From Nocardioides lianchengensis (GTDB lineage Bacteria; Actinomycetota; Actinomycetes; Propionibacteriales; Nocardioidaceae), in NCBI RefSeq assembly GCF_900101465.1, contig NZ_FMZM01000001.1, positions 434,001 to 498,000 of the forward strand: a stretch of 64,000 bases of DNA, in the 5' to 3' direction. Under the pieces are notes generated by a model. That model was not told where the DNA came from. It made no database searches and worked only from the letters and a program-made list of their open reading frames with translations. The number at the start of each line of letters is the position of its first letter. Within the stretch, counting starts at the first letter, position 1. Made by a program: the position numbers and the translations under genes. Shown in pieces: positions 45,513-54,926 of this stretch.

Positions 45513-45568
45513 TATCCCGGCCATGTTATCCCAGTACAGATATCCCGGTACTACTATCGGATCCATGG
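45513..45568. promoter_or_regulatory. 14-bp iterons in the map/XRE divergent promoter
   Basis: Direct repeats of exactly 14 bases begin at 45513 (TATCCCGGCCATGT), 45527 (TATCCCAGTACAGA) and 45541 (TATCCCGGTACTAC), with a weaker fourth at 45555 (TATCGGATCC). They cover the -10 of the XRE gene (TACTAT 45552-45557) and probably the map promoter. They look like a multi-copy operator for the adjacent XRE regulator. Confidence 0.6.
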
Positions 45569-45837
45569 TCCGCCTGCCCCTCACTCCCGCCGAGGTCGAG
45601 CGCGGACGCCGCCTCGGCGCCCTCCTGCGCCGCGCCCGCGGGGACCGGTCGATGCTGCAGACCGCGCTCGCCGCGCGGATCTCCCCGGAGACGCTGCGCA
45701 AGATCGAGTCGGGTCGGGTCGCCACCCCGGCCTTCACCACCGTCGCGGCCGTCGCCGCGGTGCTCGACGTGTCGCTCGACACGCTGTGGGCCGAGGTCGA
45801 CCGGAACGACGCGCAGGACGCTGCCGCGACCGGGTAG
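45565..45837 (+). CDS. XRE-family helix-turn-helix regulator
   Basis: 90-residue Cro/CI-type DNA-binding domain protein (LGALLRRARGDRSMLQTALAARISPETLRKIESGRVATPAFTTVAAVAAVLDVSLDTLW). No ligand or toxin-like domain, so a small repressor that probably binds the iterons before its own gene and map. Leaderless start (TACTAT seven bases upstream). Next gene DUF3039 has its own promoter. Confidence 0.85.
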   Translation: MVRLPLTPAEVERGRRLGALLRRARGDRSMLQTALAARISPETLRKIESGRVATPAFTTVAAVAAVLDVSLDTLWAEVDRNDAQDAAATG

Positions 45838-45888
45838 CGCTGGGACGCGGGGTCGGTTCCACGGCCCCGACTGCCGTACCCTGGGGCC

Positions 45889-46167
45889 GTGAGCACCATC
45901 GGATTCGGGACCGGCACCGCCGTCGACGAGCGGGTCCGCGAGGACCGCCGTACCGTCCCCACGGACGACGGCGACCACGAGCGGTTCTCGCACTACGTCG
46001 ACAAGGACAAGCTCACCGAGGCGATGGTCATGGGCACGCCCGTGGTCGCGCTGTGCGGCAAGGTCTGGGTGCCCAGCCGCGCCCCGGAGAAGTACCCCGT
46101 CTGCCCGGACTGCAAGGAAGTCTGGGAGTCGATGAACGGCGACGACGGCTCGGGTCCCGCCGAGTGA
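45889..46167 (+). CDS. DUF3039-domain protein
   Basis: 92-residue actinobacterial DUF3039 protein with a zinc-ribbon-like pair (VALCGKVW and CPDCKEVW) and the block DHERFSHYVDKDKLTEAMVMGTPVVALCGKVWVPSRAPEKYPVCPDCKE. Function unknown. Leaderless GTG (TACCCT six bases upstream). Its stop overlaps the helicase start (GTGA), so they are translationally coupled, as in many actinobacteria. Confidence 0.88.
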   Translation: MSTIGFGTGTAVDERVREDRRTVPTDDGDHERFSHYVDKDKLTEAMVMGTPVVALCGKVWVPSRAPEKYPVCPDCKEVWESMNGDDGSGPAE

Positions 46168-47978
46168 CCGGGCGTCACGAGGACGCCGACGCCCCCCTGC
46201 CCACCGCGCTGACCCCGGCCTGGCCGGAGCGTGCGGCGTGGGGCACGGCCGGTTCGCTGCGCGCCTGGCAGGCAGCGGCGATGAAGAAGTACTTCGACGA
46301 GCAGCCGCGCGACTTCCTCGCGGTCGCGACGCCGGGCGCCGGCAAGACGACGTTCGCGCTCTCGGTCGCGGCCGAGCTGCTCGGGCGCCGGATCGTCGAC
46401 CGGCTGATCATCGTCGCGCCCACCGAGCACCTGAAGACCCAGTGGGCCGAGGCGGCCGCCCGCGCCGGCATCCCGATCGACCCGACGTACTCCGCCGGCA
46501 AGGGCAAGACCTCGGCCGACTACGTCGGCGTCGCCGTGACCTACGCCGGCGTCGCGGTGAACCCGCTCGCGATGCGGATCCGCGCCGAGCGGTTCAAGAC
46601 CCTGGTCATCCTCGACGAGGTCCACCACGCCGGCGACGCGCTCTCGTGGGGCGAGGGCGTCCGCGAGGCCTTCGAGCCTGCCACCCGCCGGCTGTGCCTG
46701 ACCGGCACCCCGTTCCGCTCCGACATCAACCCGATCCCCTTCGTCACCTACGTGCCGGGGCCCGACGGGATCCCGCGCTCGGACGCCGACTACTCCTACG
46801 GGTACGCCGACGCGCTGGCCGACCACGTGGTCCGGCCGGTGCTGTTCATGGCCTACTCGGGCGACATGAGCTGGCGCACCCGCGCCGGCGACGAGATCGT
46901 CGCCCGGCTCGGCGAGCCCCTGACCAAGGACCTCACCAACCAGGCGCTGCGCACCGCGCTGGACCCCAAGGGCTCCTGGATCCCGTCGGTCCTGGCCGCC
47001 GCGGACAGCCGGCTCACCGAGGTGCGCCGCCACGTCCCGGACGCGGGCGGCCTGGTCATCGCCACCGACCAGGAGTCGGCCCGGGCGTACGCCGGCACGC
47101 TGAAGCAGATCACCGGTGAGTCGGCCACCATCGTGCTGTCCGACGAGAAGCTGGCCTCGAAGCGGATCGCCGAGTTCAGCGGCAACGACAAGCGGTGGAT
47201 GGTCGCGGTCCGGATGGTGTCGGAGGGCGTCGACGTACCCCGTCTGGCGGTGGGGGTCTATGCGACGACGACCTCGACGCCGCTGTTCTTCGCCCAGGCC
47301 GTCGGTCGCTTCGTGCGCTCGCGCTCGCGCGGCGAGACCGCGTCGGTCTTCCTGCCGAGCGTGCCGGGCCTGCTCGGGTTCGCCTCGGAGATGGAGGTCC
47401 AGCGCGACCACGTGCTCGGCAAGAAGGTGCGCGACGAGGACGACATCTTCGCGGCCGAGGACCGGCTCCTGGAGCAGGCCAACCAGGGGGAGTCGGCCTC
47501 CGACGAGCTGAACCAGTCCTTCGAGGCGCTCGGGTCCGAGGCGCGCTTCGACCGGGTCCTCTTCGACGGCGGCGAGTTCGGCCACGCGGGCGAGGTGCAC
47601 GTCGGCTCCGAGGAGGAGATGGACTTCCTCGGCATCCCCGGCCTGCTCGAGCCCGACCAGATGCGCCAGGTCCTCCAGCAGCGGCAGACCGACCGGGCCA
47701 AGAAGCAGAAGACCGCGATGTCGGCCCGTGCGGACGCCGCCAGGGAGGCGGTGGACGAGGTCGCCGAGGTGGCCACCCATGAGCAGTTGGCGGTGCTGCG
47801 CCGCGAGCTGAACGGGCTGGTCGCCGCGTGGTACCACCGCACCGGCACGCCGCACGGGATGACCCACGCCCGGCTGCGCAAGGAGTGCGGCGGCCCCGCG
47901 GCGGCGGTCGCCAACGCCCAGCAGCTCGCCACCCGGATCGACCGGGTCCGCGAGTGGGCGATCAAGAAGACCTCCTAG
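46164..47978 (+). CDS. Superfamily 2 DEAD/DEAH-type helicase
   Basis: 604-residue SF2 helicase. Motif I ATPGAGKTTFA, motif II LDEVHH (DEVH), motif III LTGTPFRSD, motif VI QAVGRFVRSRSRGE, with two RecA domains in residues 1-390 and a helical C-terminal region with a tetratricopeptide-like or coiled-coil look. Related to the DEAD/DEAH helicases of DNA repair such as UvrB/Rad25-type folds. Substrate unknown. GTG start inside the DUF3039 stop. Confidence 0.85.
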   Translation: MTGRHEDADAPLPTALTPAWPERAAWGTAGSLRAWQAAAMKKYFDEQPRDFLAVATPGAGKTTFALSVAAELLGRRIVDRLIIVAPTEHLKTQWAEAAARAGIPIDPTYSAGKGKTSADYVGVAVTYAGVAVNPLAMRIRAERFKTLVILDEVHHAGDALSWGEGVREAFEPATRRLCLTGTPFRSDINPIPFVTYVPGPDGIPRSDADYSYGYADALADHVVRPVLFMAYSGDMSWRTRAGDEIVARLGEPLTKDLTNQALRTALDPKGSWIPSVLAAADSRLTEVRRHVPDAGGLVIATDQESARAYAGTLKQITGESATIVLSDEKLASKRIAEFSGNDKRWMVAVRMVSEGVDVPRLAVGVYATTTSTPLFFAQAVGRFVRSRSRGETASVFLPSVPGLLGFASEMEVQRDHVLGKKVRDEDDIFAAEDRLLEQANQGESASDELNQSFEALGSEARFDRVLFDGGEFGHAGEVHVGSEEEMDFLGIPGLLEPDQMRQVLQQRQTDRAKKQKTAMSARADAAREAVDEVAEVATHEQLAVLRRELNGLVAAWYHRTGTPHGMTHARLRKECGGPAAAVANAQQLATRIDRVREWAIKKTS

Positions 47979-48027
47979 GCCCGGCTCTCACCTGTCGAGA
48001 TGCCCCTGGGGGTGTCACGGTCGCGGA

Positions 48028-48038
48028 TACCGACGGTA
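48028..48038. promoter_or_regulatory. Palindromic operator at the iclR promoter
   Basis: TACCGACGGTA, reverse complement of the operator at 43504-43514. It lies four bases ahead of the -10 CAGACT (48042-48047), overlapping the -35/-10 spacer of a leaderless promoter. It could be the IclR protein's own site or a remote site of the TetR at 42743. Confidence 0.65.
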
Positions 48039-48054
48039 TGTCAGACTCGTGCGC

Positions 48055-48691
48055 ATGCCCGCCGAGACCTCTCAGACCCTCGACCGCGGGCTGCGCGTCC
48101 TCTCGGTGCTGGCCGGGTCGCCCGGCGGCTTGACGGTCACCGAGCTGGCGGCGCGGCTCGAGGTCAACCGCACGGTCGTCTACCGACTGGTCAGCACGCT
48201 CGAGCAGCACGCCCTGGTCCGCAAGGACGCCCGGGGTCGGCTGCACGTCGGGCTCGGCGTCCTGCATCTCGCCTCGGCGGTCCAGCCGGCCCTGCGCGAC
48301 GTCGCCGTACCCGTGCTGCGCCGGCTGGCCGAGGAGGTCGGTTGCACGGCCCACCTCACCGTCGCCGACGGGGAGGAGGCGCTCGCGCTCGCGGTCGTCG
48401 AGCCCTCGTGGACCGACTTCCACGTCAGCTACCGCGTCGGTGCGCGGCACCCGCTCGTGCAGGGTGCGGCGGGCAAGGCGATCCTGGCCGGTCGCGAGGG
48501 GAGCGTCGTCAGCACGGAGGAGCGCGAGGCGGGCTTCGTCGTGACGACCGGCGAGCTCCAGCCCGGCGCCCGCGGGATCGCGGCACCGGTCCGCGGCATG
48601 GACGGCTTCGAAGCCAGCGTCGGGGTGGTGACCCTGGGCGATCTCGACGCCGCGACGGTGGGAGCTCACGTGCTCTCCGCCGCGGCCGCGC

Positions 48692-48720
<29 letters not shown>
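48055..48720 (+). CDS. IclR-family transcriptional regulator
   Basis: 221 residues: N-terminal winged helix-turn-helix (TLDRGLRVLSVLAGSPGGLTVTELAARLEVNRTVVYRLVSTLEQHALV) and IclR effector domain. Usually local regulators of catabolic genes; the facing lrp and downstream hppD suggest a link with aromatic amino acids. CAGACT seven bases before ATG 48055 supports a leaderless message. It runs 29 bases into the facing lrp gene. Confidence 0.85.
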
Positions 48721-50462
<1,742 letters not shown>

Positions 50463-50471
50463 GCCGGGTGC

Positions 50472-51140
50472 TCAGCCCGTGACGAACCGGGCGTCGACGC
50501 TGGCCGAGACCGCGATGTCCTCGGGCGTGAACGACAGGCCGTCGGGCTCGGCCGCCTTCGCGGCGCGCGAGTAGGCGATCCCGGTCGCGCCGCTCTGGGC
50601 GCTGCTGTGGTCGCCGAGCATCCCGGGGTCGGCGAGGGCCACGCAGCGGACCGGACCGAGGTCGAGGGCGTCGGCGTACTCCTGGGCCTTGCGGCGGGCG
50701 TCCTCGACGGCCCGGGCCCGCACGGACTGCACGGCGCCCCGCTTGGTCTGCTCGGTCAGCGCCCACTCGAGGCCGTCGATGCCCACCCCCGGGTACGTCG
50801 CCGCCGCCTCGACCCAGCGCGCGAGCTCCTCGAAGTCGCGGAACTTCGCCCGGGTGGTGGTCTGCGCGTGGTGGACGAGCGGCTTCTGCTCGCCCTTGTC
50901 GTTGAACGGCCGGCGAGACCAGACCCGCAGCCGGTCGGTCGCGAGCCAGGTGACCGGACCGGCCTCGGGGTGGTGCCGCAGCCGGAGGCCGGCGACGAGC
51001 TTGTTGGTGCCGTCGGTCGTGCGGGCGACGACGGCGGCCCGCTCGGGGCCCTCGAAGCCGACCGAGACGGTCACCGTCGCCCGCTCGGCCGGGTGGAACG
51101 CGTCGTGGCTGCCCTGGACGGTGATCACGGTCTCCGACAT
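50472..51140 (-). CDS. SIMPL (DUF541) domain protein
   Basis: 222-residue DUF541/SIMPL family protein, MSETVITVQGSHDAFHPAERATVTVSVGFEGPERAAV..., with the ARAVEDARRKAQEYADALDL motif. No signal peptide, unlike many exported relatives. Function unknown. It follows the MFS gene by 22 bases on the same strand and is convergent with hppD. Confidence 0.85.
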   Translation of the reverse strand: MSETVITVQGSHDAFHPAERATVTVSVGFEGPERAAVVARTTDGTNKLVAGLRLRHHPEAGPVTWLATDRLRVWSRRPFNDKGEQKPLVHHAQTTTRAKFRDFEELARWVEAAATYPGVGIDGLEWALTEQTKRGAVQSVRARAVEDARRKAQEYADALDLGPVRCVALADPGMLGDHSSAQSGATGIAYSRAAKAAEPDGLSFTPEDIAVSASVDARFVTG

Positions 51141-51162
51141 GCGGCCAGTCTGTCAGGACCGG

Positions 51163-52386
51163 TCAGGCCAGGTCGCCGACCAGCTCGGCGTCGGCCTCGG
51201 CGGGGGAGTGCGGGGCCGGCGCGCCGTGCAGGGCCCGGTCGATGGTGCGCGAGCCGGTCGCGACGATCACGACGCCGACGGCGACCGCGGCCGCGCCGAA
51301 CCAGAACGGCGCGTGCACGTCGACGTGCTCGGCGAGCTTCAGCGCCACGAACGGGCCGAGGGCGCCGCCGGTGAACCGCACGAAGGAGTACGCCGCGGAC
51401 GCGACCGGTCGCTCGACCGGGGCTGCGCCCATGACGGCCTCGGTGACCAGGGTGTTGGTCACCCCGAGGAAGGCCCCGGCCACCACGATGCCGACCGCGA
51501 CGGCCGCCTGGTGCTCGGCGAGCACGGCCATCGCCGCGAGGTCCAGCGCGAAGAGCGCCAGGACGGCGGTCAGCGACGGCAGGGTCCCGAAGCGGCGCTG
51601 CAGCACCGGGGCCACCGCGACCGAGAAGACGGCCAGCAGGATGCCCCAGCCGAAGAACGTCCAGCCGATCTGCATGATGTCGAAGTCGGGCAGCGCGAAC
51701 GGCCCGGCGGCCATCAGCGTGAAGAAGCCCAGGTTGTAGAAGATGGCGACCAGCGCCAGGAGCAGCAGCGCCCGGTGCTTCAGCGCCCGGAACGGATCGG
51801 CCAACGACGTACGGCGTCCGCTCGGCGGGGTGCTCGGCAGGAAGAACGCGGTCGCGAGCAGGGCCAGCGTCATCAGCACGGACACGCCGAAGAACGGGGC
51901 CCGCCAGGAGTGCTCGCCGAGCAGGCCGCCGACCAGCGGGCCGGACGCGATGCCGAGGCCGAGGGCGGCCTCGAACAGGATGATCGCCTGGGCGACCGAC
52001 CCGCTCGACGCGCTGACGATGGTGGCCAGCGCGGTCGCGACGAAGAGCGCGTTGCCCAGACCCCAGCCGGCGCGGAAGCCGATCACGGCGCCGACGCTGC
52101 CCGAGGCGCCGGCCAGGCCGGCGAAGACGATGATCAGGACCAGACCCGCGAGCATCGTCCGCTTCGGGCCGATCCGGCTCGACACGACGCCGGTGACGAG
52201 CATGGCGATGCCCATCACGGCCATGTAGCTGGTGAACAGCAGCGACACCTGGCTCGGCGTCGCCTCCAGCTGGGCGGCGATCTCCTTCAGGATGGGGTCG
52301 ACCAGCCCGATGCCCATGAAGGCGATGACGCAGGCGAAGGCGACCGCCCAGACGGCGCGGGGCTGCTTGAGGAGTGGGGCGCTCAC
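51163..52386 (-). CDS. MFS drug-efflux transporter
   Basis: 407-residue major facilitator, 12 membrane helices, with the motif A-like loop VVSSRIGPKRTMLAG after helix 2 and the antiporter type motif in GWGLGNALFVATALATIV. It resembles Bcr/CflA and arabinose-type efflux proteins exporting drugs. It begins with GTG inside the marR stop (GTGA), so the MarR-MFS pair is a typical self-regulated efflux unit. Confidence 0.9.
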   Translation of the reverse strand: MSAPLLKQPRAVWAVAFACVIAFMGIGLVDPILKEIAAQLEATPSQVSLLFTSYMAVMGIAMLVTGVVSSRIGPKRTMLAGLVLIIVFAGLAGASGSVGAVIGFRAGWGLGNALFVATALATIVSASSGSVAQAIILFEAALGLGIASGPLVGGLLGEHSWRAPFFGVSVLMTLALLATAFFLPSTPPSGRRTSLADPFRALKHRALLLLALVAIFYNLGFFTLMAAGPFALPDFDIMQIGWTFFGWGILLAVFSVAVAPVLQRRFGTLPSLTAVLALFALDLAAMAVLAEHQAAVAVGIVVAGAFLGVTNTLVTEAVMGAAPVERPVASAAYSFVRFTGGALGPFVALKLAEHVDVHAPFWFGAAAVAVGVVIVATGSRTIDRALHGAPAPHSPAEADAELVGDLA

Positions 52387-52814
52387 AGGTGTCCTCTCTC
52401 GGGGGTGGGGTCGAGGACGCTGCGCAGCACGGCGACCGCCGTGGCGAGGTCCTCGGGGGAGTGTCGGTCGAGCGCGTCGAGCCGAGCGGCCACTGCCTCG
52501 CCGTTGCGGCGGCGGACCCGGGCCAGCTCGGTGCGACCGGCGTCGGTGAGTCCGACCAGGCTGCTGCGCGCGTCGTCGGGGTGCGGCTGCTTGTCGACGA
52601 GGTCGCGCGCCAGCAGGTCGCGCACCGCGGCGGTCGTCGTCGGCTGCGAGGTCCGGTCGGCCGCGGCGAGCGCGGTCACCGTGCTCGGACCCAGCTCGTC
52701 GAGGATCGACAGCAGTCGCAGGCCGGCCGGCAGCTCCGCGCTCCGCCGTACGGCGCGGACCAGGCGGGCCGCGTAGGTCACCAGGTCGCTGGCCAGATCG
52801 ATGTCGGTGCTCAC
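52383..52814 (-). CDS. MarR-family transcriptional regulator of the efflux gene
   Basis: 143-residue MarR protein starting at GTG 52814: LRLLSILDELGPSTVTALAAADRTSQPTTTAAVRDLLARDLVDKQPHPDDARSSLVGLTDAGR gives the winged helix and wing. The -10 TAACCT (52827-52822) is seven bases before GTG and lies inside a perfect palindrome (52825-52845), so it probably represses itself and the MFS gene. Confidence 0.88.
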   Translation of the reverse strand: MSTDIDLASDLVTYAARLVRAVRRSAELPAGLRLLSILDELGPSTVTALAAADRTSQPTTTAAVRDLLARDLVDKQPHPDDARSSLVGLTDAGRTELARVRRRNGEAVAARLDALDRHSPEDLATAVAVLRSVLDPTPERGHL

Positions 52815-52824
52815 GCCCACCAGG

Positions 52825-52845
52825 TTACATAGGAAGCCTATGTAA
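52825..52845. promoter_or_regulatory. MarR operator palindrome
   Basis: Perfect 9-bp arms TTACATAGG (52825-52833) and CCTATGTAA (52837-52845) with three bases between. It touches the -10 of the marR-MFS operon, so binding would block RNA polymerase directly. Confidence 0.75.
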
Positions 52846-52906
52846 ATCCAAGCAGGAGCTTCCCGGCCTTTCCAGGACATTCCTGGGGGATGCGTTGCCC
52901 GGGAAC

Positions 52907-52940
52907 GTCCTACTTCCCCGGTGATCCGGGAAAGTAGGAC
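52907..52940 (-). terminator. Terminator of the tetR-DUF4873 operon
   Basis: 15-base arms GTCCTACTTCCCCGG (52907-52921) and CCGGGAAAGTAGGAC (52926-52940) with one mismatch and loop TGAT, seven bases past the DUF4873 stop. Confidence 0.75.
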
Positions 52941-52947
52941 ACCACGC

Positions 52948-53223
52948 TCAGAACGGCGGCCGCCCCACCCCGGCGACCCGCAATCGCCCCCACGGATCGA
53001 CGTCGGAGAGCCGCCCGTCGGCGCTGCCGTGGGGCGTGGTGACGGTGACGTCGGCGCCAGAAGAGAGGTCGACCGGCGCGAGTCGGCCGCACCAGTGGAA
53101 CCGCCCGTCGATGGGCTCGAAGTAACCGCGCAGGACGGCGGTGGTCTCGACCGTGCGGTCGCCGGCGACCAGGGTGACGGCGCCGTCGTACTCGTCGTGC
53201 TCGTGCTGGGGTGAGTCGGGCAT
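52948..53223 (-). CDS. DUF4873-domain protein
   Basis: 91-residue DUF4873 protein: EYDGAVTLVAGDRTVETTAVLRGYFEPIDGRFHWCGRLAPVD, then VTVTTPHGSADGRLSDVDPWGRLRVAGVGRPPF. The family often occurs fused to or near flavin monooxygenases; function unknown. ATG 53223 overlaps the tetR stop (ATGA). Because the diiron oxygenase lies on the other side of tetR, a role with oxidative reactions is plausible. Confidence 0.82.
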   Translation of the reverse strand: MPDSPQHEHDEYDGAVTLVAGDRTVETTAVLRGYFEPIDGRFHWCGRLAPVDLSSGADVTVTTPHGSADGRLSDVDPWGRLRVAGVGRPPF

Positions 53224-53915
53224 CACGACCTCCGGGTGATCGGGGAGACGGAGTCCGGGACCAGGCCCGGTGCGTCGAGGGCGGACAGCGGGACGCCCAG
53301 CTCGGCGGCGGTGCCCTCGAGGGCGTGGAAGACGAAGGCGGTGAGGTAGCGCCCGACGGCGGTGCGGGTCATCGTCTGGCGCGACAACCACCACTCGCCG
53401 GTGGCCAGGCCGAGGCCGACCAGGCCCTCGGCCCAGGGCTCCGCGCCGGCGGCGTCGACGCCGAGCTCGCGCAGGGTGTCACCCAGGACTCGGGCGAAGG
53501 TGGCGGCGATCCGGGCCTTGCCGTCGGCGAGCGGGTCGCCGTGTCCGGTGCGGTGGCGGACCAGCAGCAGGAACACGTTGGGGTGCTCCTCGATCGCGCC
53601 GAGGTAGGCGTCGACGCCGCGCTCGACCCGGTCGCGCACCGACGCCTCGGTGAGGATCGCGGCCAGCAGTCGGTCCATCACCTCGTCGGCGCCCCACTGG
53701 CCGACGGCCGCGTAGAGCTCGTCCTTGTCGGCGAAGTAGCGGTAGAGGACCGGCTTGCTGACCCCGGCCTCGGCCGCGATCGACGCGACGCCGACGTCGG
53801 GTCCGTGCGCGTCGATCGCGCGGACGGCGGCGTCGACCAGCTCGGCTCGCCGTACCTCCCGGTGGGCGTCCCAGCGCGACGAGCGGCCGTCGGGGGCCTT
53901 GCCTTCACGTGCCAT
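53223..53915 (-). CDS. TetR-family transcriptional regulator
   Basis: 230-residue TetR: RAELVDAAVRAIDAHGPDVGVASIAAEAGVSKPVLYRYFADKDELYAAVGQW is the DNA-binding domain. Start 53915 (MAREGKAPDG) is fixed by TAGACT seven bases upstream; a longer start at 53933 would hide it. Divergent from the diiron oxygenase, with an inverted repeat GTTACCGC...GCGGTAAC between. Ligand unknown. Confidence 0.88.
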   Translation of the reverse strand: MAREGKAPDGRSSRWDAHREVRRAELVDAAVRAIDAHGPDVGVASIAAEAGVSKPVLYRYFADKDELYAAVGQWGADEVMDRLLAAILTEASVRDRVERGVDAYLGAIEEHPNVFLLLVRHRTGHGDPLADGKARIAATFARVLGDTLRELGVDAAGAEPWAEGLVGLGLATGEWWLSRQTMTRTAVGRYLTAFVFHALEGTAAELGVPLSALDAPGLVPDSVSPITRRS

Positions 53916-53937
53916 GTGGGTCAGTCTAGCCATAGCC

Positions 53938-53968
53938 GTTACCGCCAGTAACAGTTAAGAGCGGTAAC
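53938..53968. promoter_or_regulatory. TetR-type operator
   Basis: Inverted arms GTTACCGC (53938-53945) and GCGGTAAC (53961-53968) with a 15-base spacer; a nested GTTAC-CGCCA-GTAAC (53938-53952) is also symmetric. In the 72-base spacer between the divergent tetR and diiron oxygenase genes. Confidence 0.65.
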
Positions 53969-53987
53969 ACCGACCCCAGGGAGTCCC

Positions 53988-54869
53988 ATGGCCACCGTCG
54001 ACGCCGTCCCCGACCGGCTGCTCAAGTCCAGCGCCCGCCAGTCCTACGACCCCGAGGTCGACCTGGACTGGGACGCGCCGCTGGTCGACGGGCTCTGGTT
54101 CATGCAGCCCGAGCGGGTCTCGCTCTACGGCACCCCGATGTGGGACGCGATGAGCGAGGAGCAGCGCATCGAGCTCTCCCGCCACGAGGTCGGCAGCATC
54201 TCCAGCGTCGGGCTGTGGTTCGAGCTGATCCTGATGCAGATGATGGTCCGCGACCTGTACGACGCCGACCCGACCAGCAGCCGGATGCACTACGCGCTGA
54301 CCGAGGTGGCCGACGAGTGCCGGCACTCGACGATGTTCGGCAAGGCGATCGACAAGGTGGGCGTGCCGGCCTACGGGCCGGCGCCGCGGATCCATCGGCT
54401 CGGTCGGCTGATGAAGACCGTCGGGGTGGGCGTGTCGGCGTACGCCTCGATCCTGGTGGCCGAGGAGATCCTGGACCGCTGGCAGCGCGAGCTGATGAGG
54501 GATGAGCGGGTGCAGCCGCTGGTGCGGATGGTCTCGCGCATCCACGTGCTGGAGGAGGCGCGGCACATGACCTTCGCCCGCGACGAGGTCGAGCAGATGC
54601 TGCCCCGGCTCAACCGGGTCCAGCTGGCCTGGCACCAGGCGATGCTCGCTCAGACGGCGTTCATGGTGGCCCGCGCCCTGGTCAACCCGCAGGTGTACGA
54701 CGCCGTCGGGCTGGATCCGCGCGCCGCCCGTCGTACCGCCCTGGCCAACCCGCACTACCAGGACACGATGGCCTGGATGGGCGAGAAGGTGACCGGCTAC
54801 CTCGACGACCTGGGTCTGGTCCCGGGGCACCAGCGCGGCCTGTGGCGCCGGTCCCTGCTGGTGCGCTGA
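53988..54869 (+). CDS. AurF-like diiron oxygenase
   Basis: 293-residue diiron protein of the p-aminobenzoate N-oxygenase (AurF) family. Two helix-pair iron motifs: E...DECRHSTMFGKAI (about 105-120) and E...VLEEARHMTFARDEVE (about 185-200). AurF oxidises aromatic amines to nitro groups; most homologues have unknown substrates. AGGGAG lies four bases before ATG. Likely controlled by the divergent TetR. Confidence 0.85.
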   Translation: MATVDAVPDRLLKSSARQSYDPEVDLDWDAPLVDGLWFMQPERVSLYGTPMWDAMSEEQRIELSRHEVGSISSVGLWFELILMQMMVRDLYDADPTSSRMHYALTEVADECRHSTMFGKAIDKVGVPAYGPAPRIHRLGRLMKTVGVGVSAYASILVAEEILDRWQRELMRDERVQPLVRMVSRIHVLEEARHMTFARDEVEQMLPRLNRVQLAWHQAMLAQTAFMVARALVNPQVYDAVGLDPRAARRTALANPHYQDTMAWMGEKVTGYLDDLGLVPGHQRGLWRRSLLVR

Positions 54870-54877
54870 TCGGGACG

Positions 54878-54915
54878 CACGACGGGCCGGCACCCCGAGG
54901 TGCCGGCCCGTCGTG
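54878..54915. terminator. Bidirectional hairpin terminator
   Basis: Perfect 17-bp inverted repeat from CACGACGGGCCGGCACC (54878-54894) to GGTGCCGGCCCGTCGTG (54899-54915), CCGA loop, between convergent genes. Confidence 0.8.
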
Positions 54916-54926
54916 AGGGGAGTCGG

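Noticed and set aside
45513..45568. Replication-origin iterons
   Set aside because: No replication initiator, DnaA boxes or AT-rich unwinding region nearby; the adjacent gene is a small XRE regulator.
53915..53933. Longer TetR start at 53933
   Set aside because: It would place the TAGACT -10 inside the coding region; 53915 fits both the promoter and family length.
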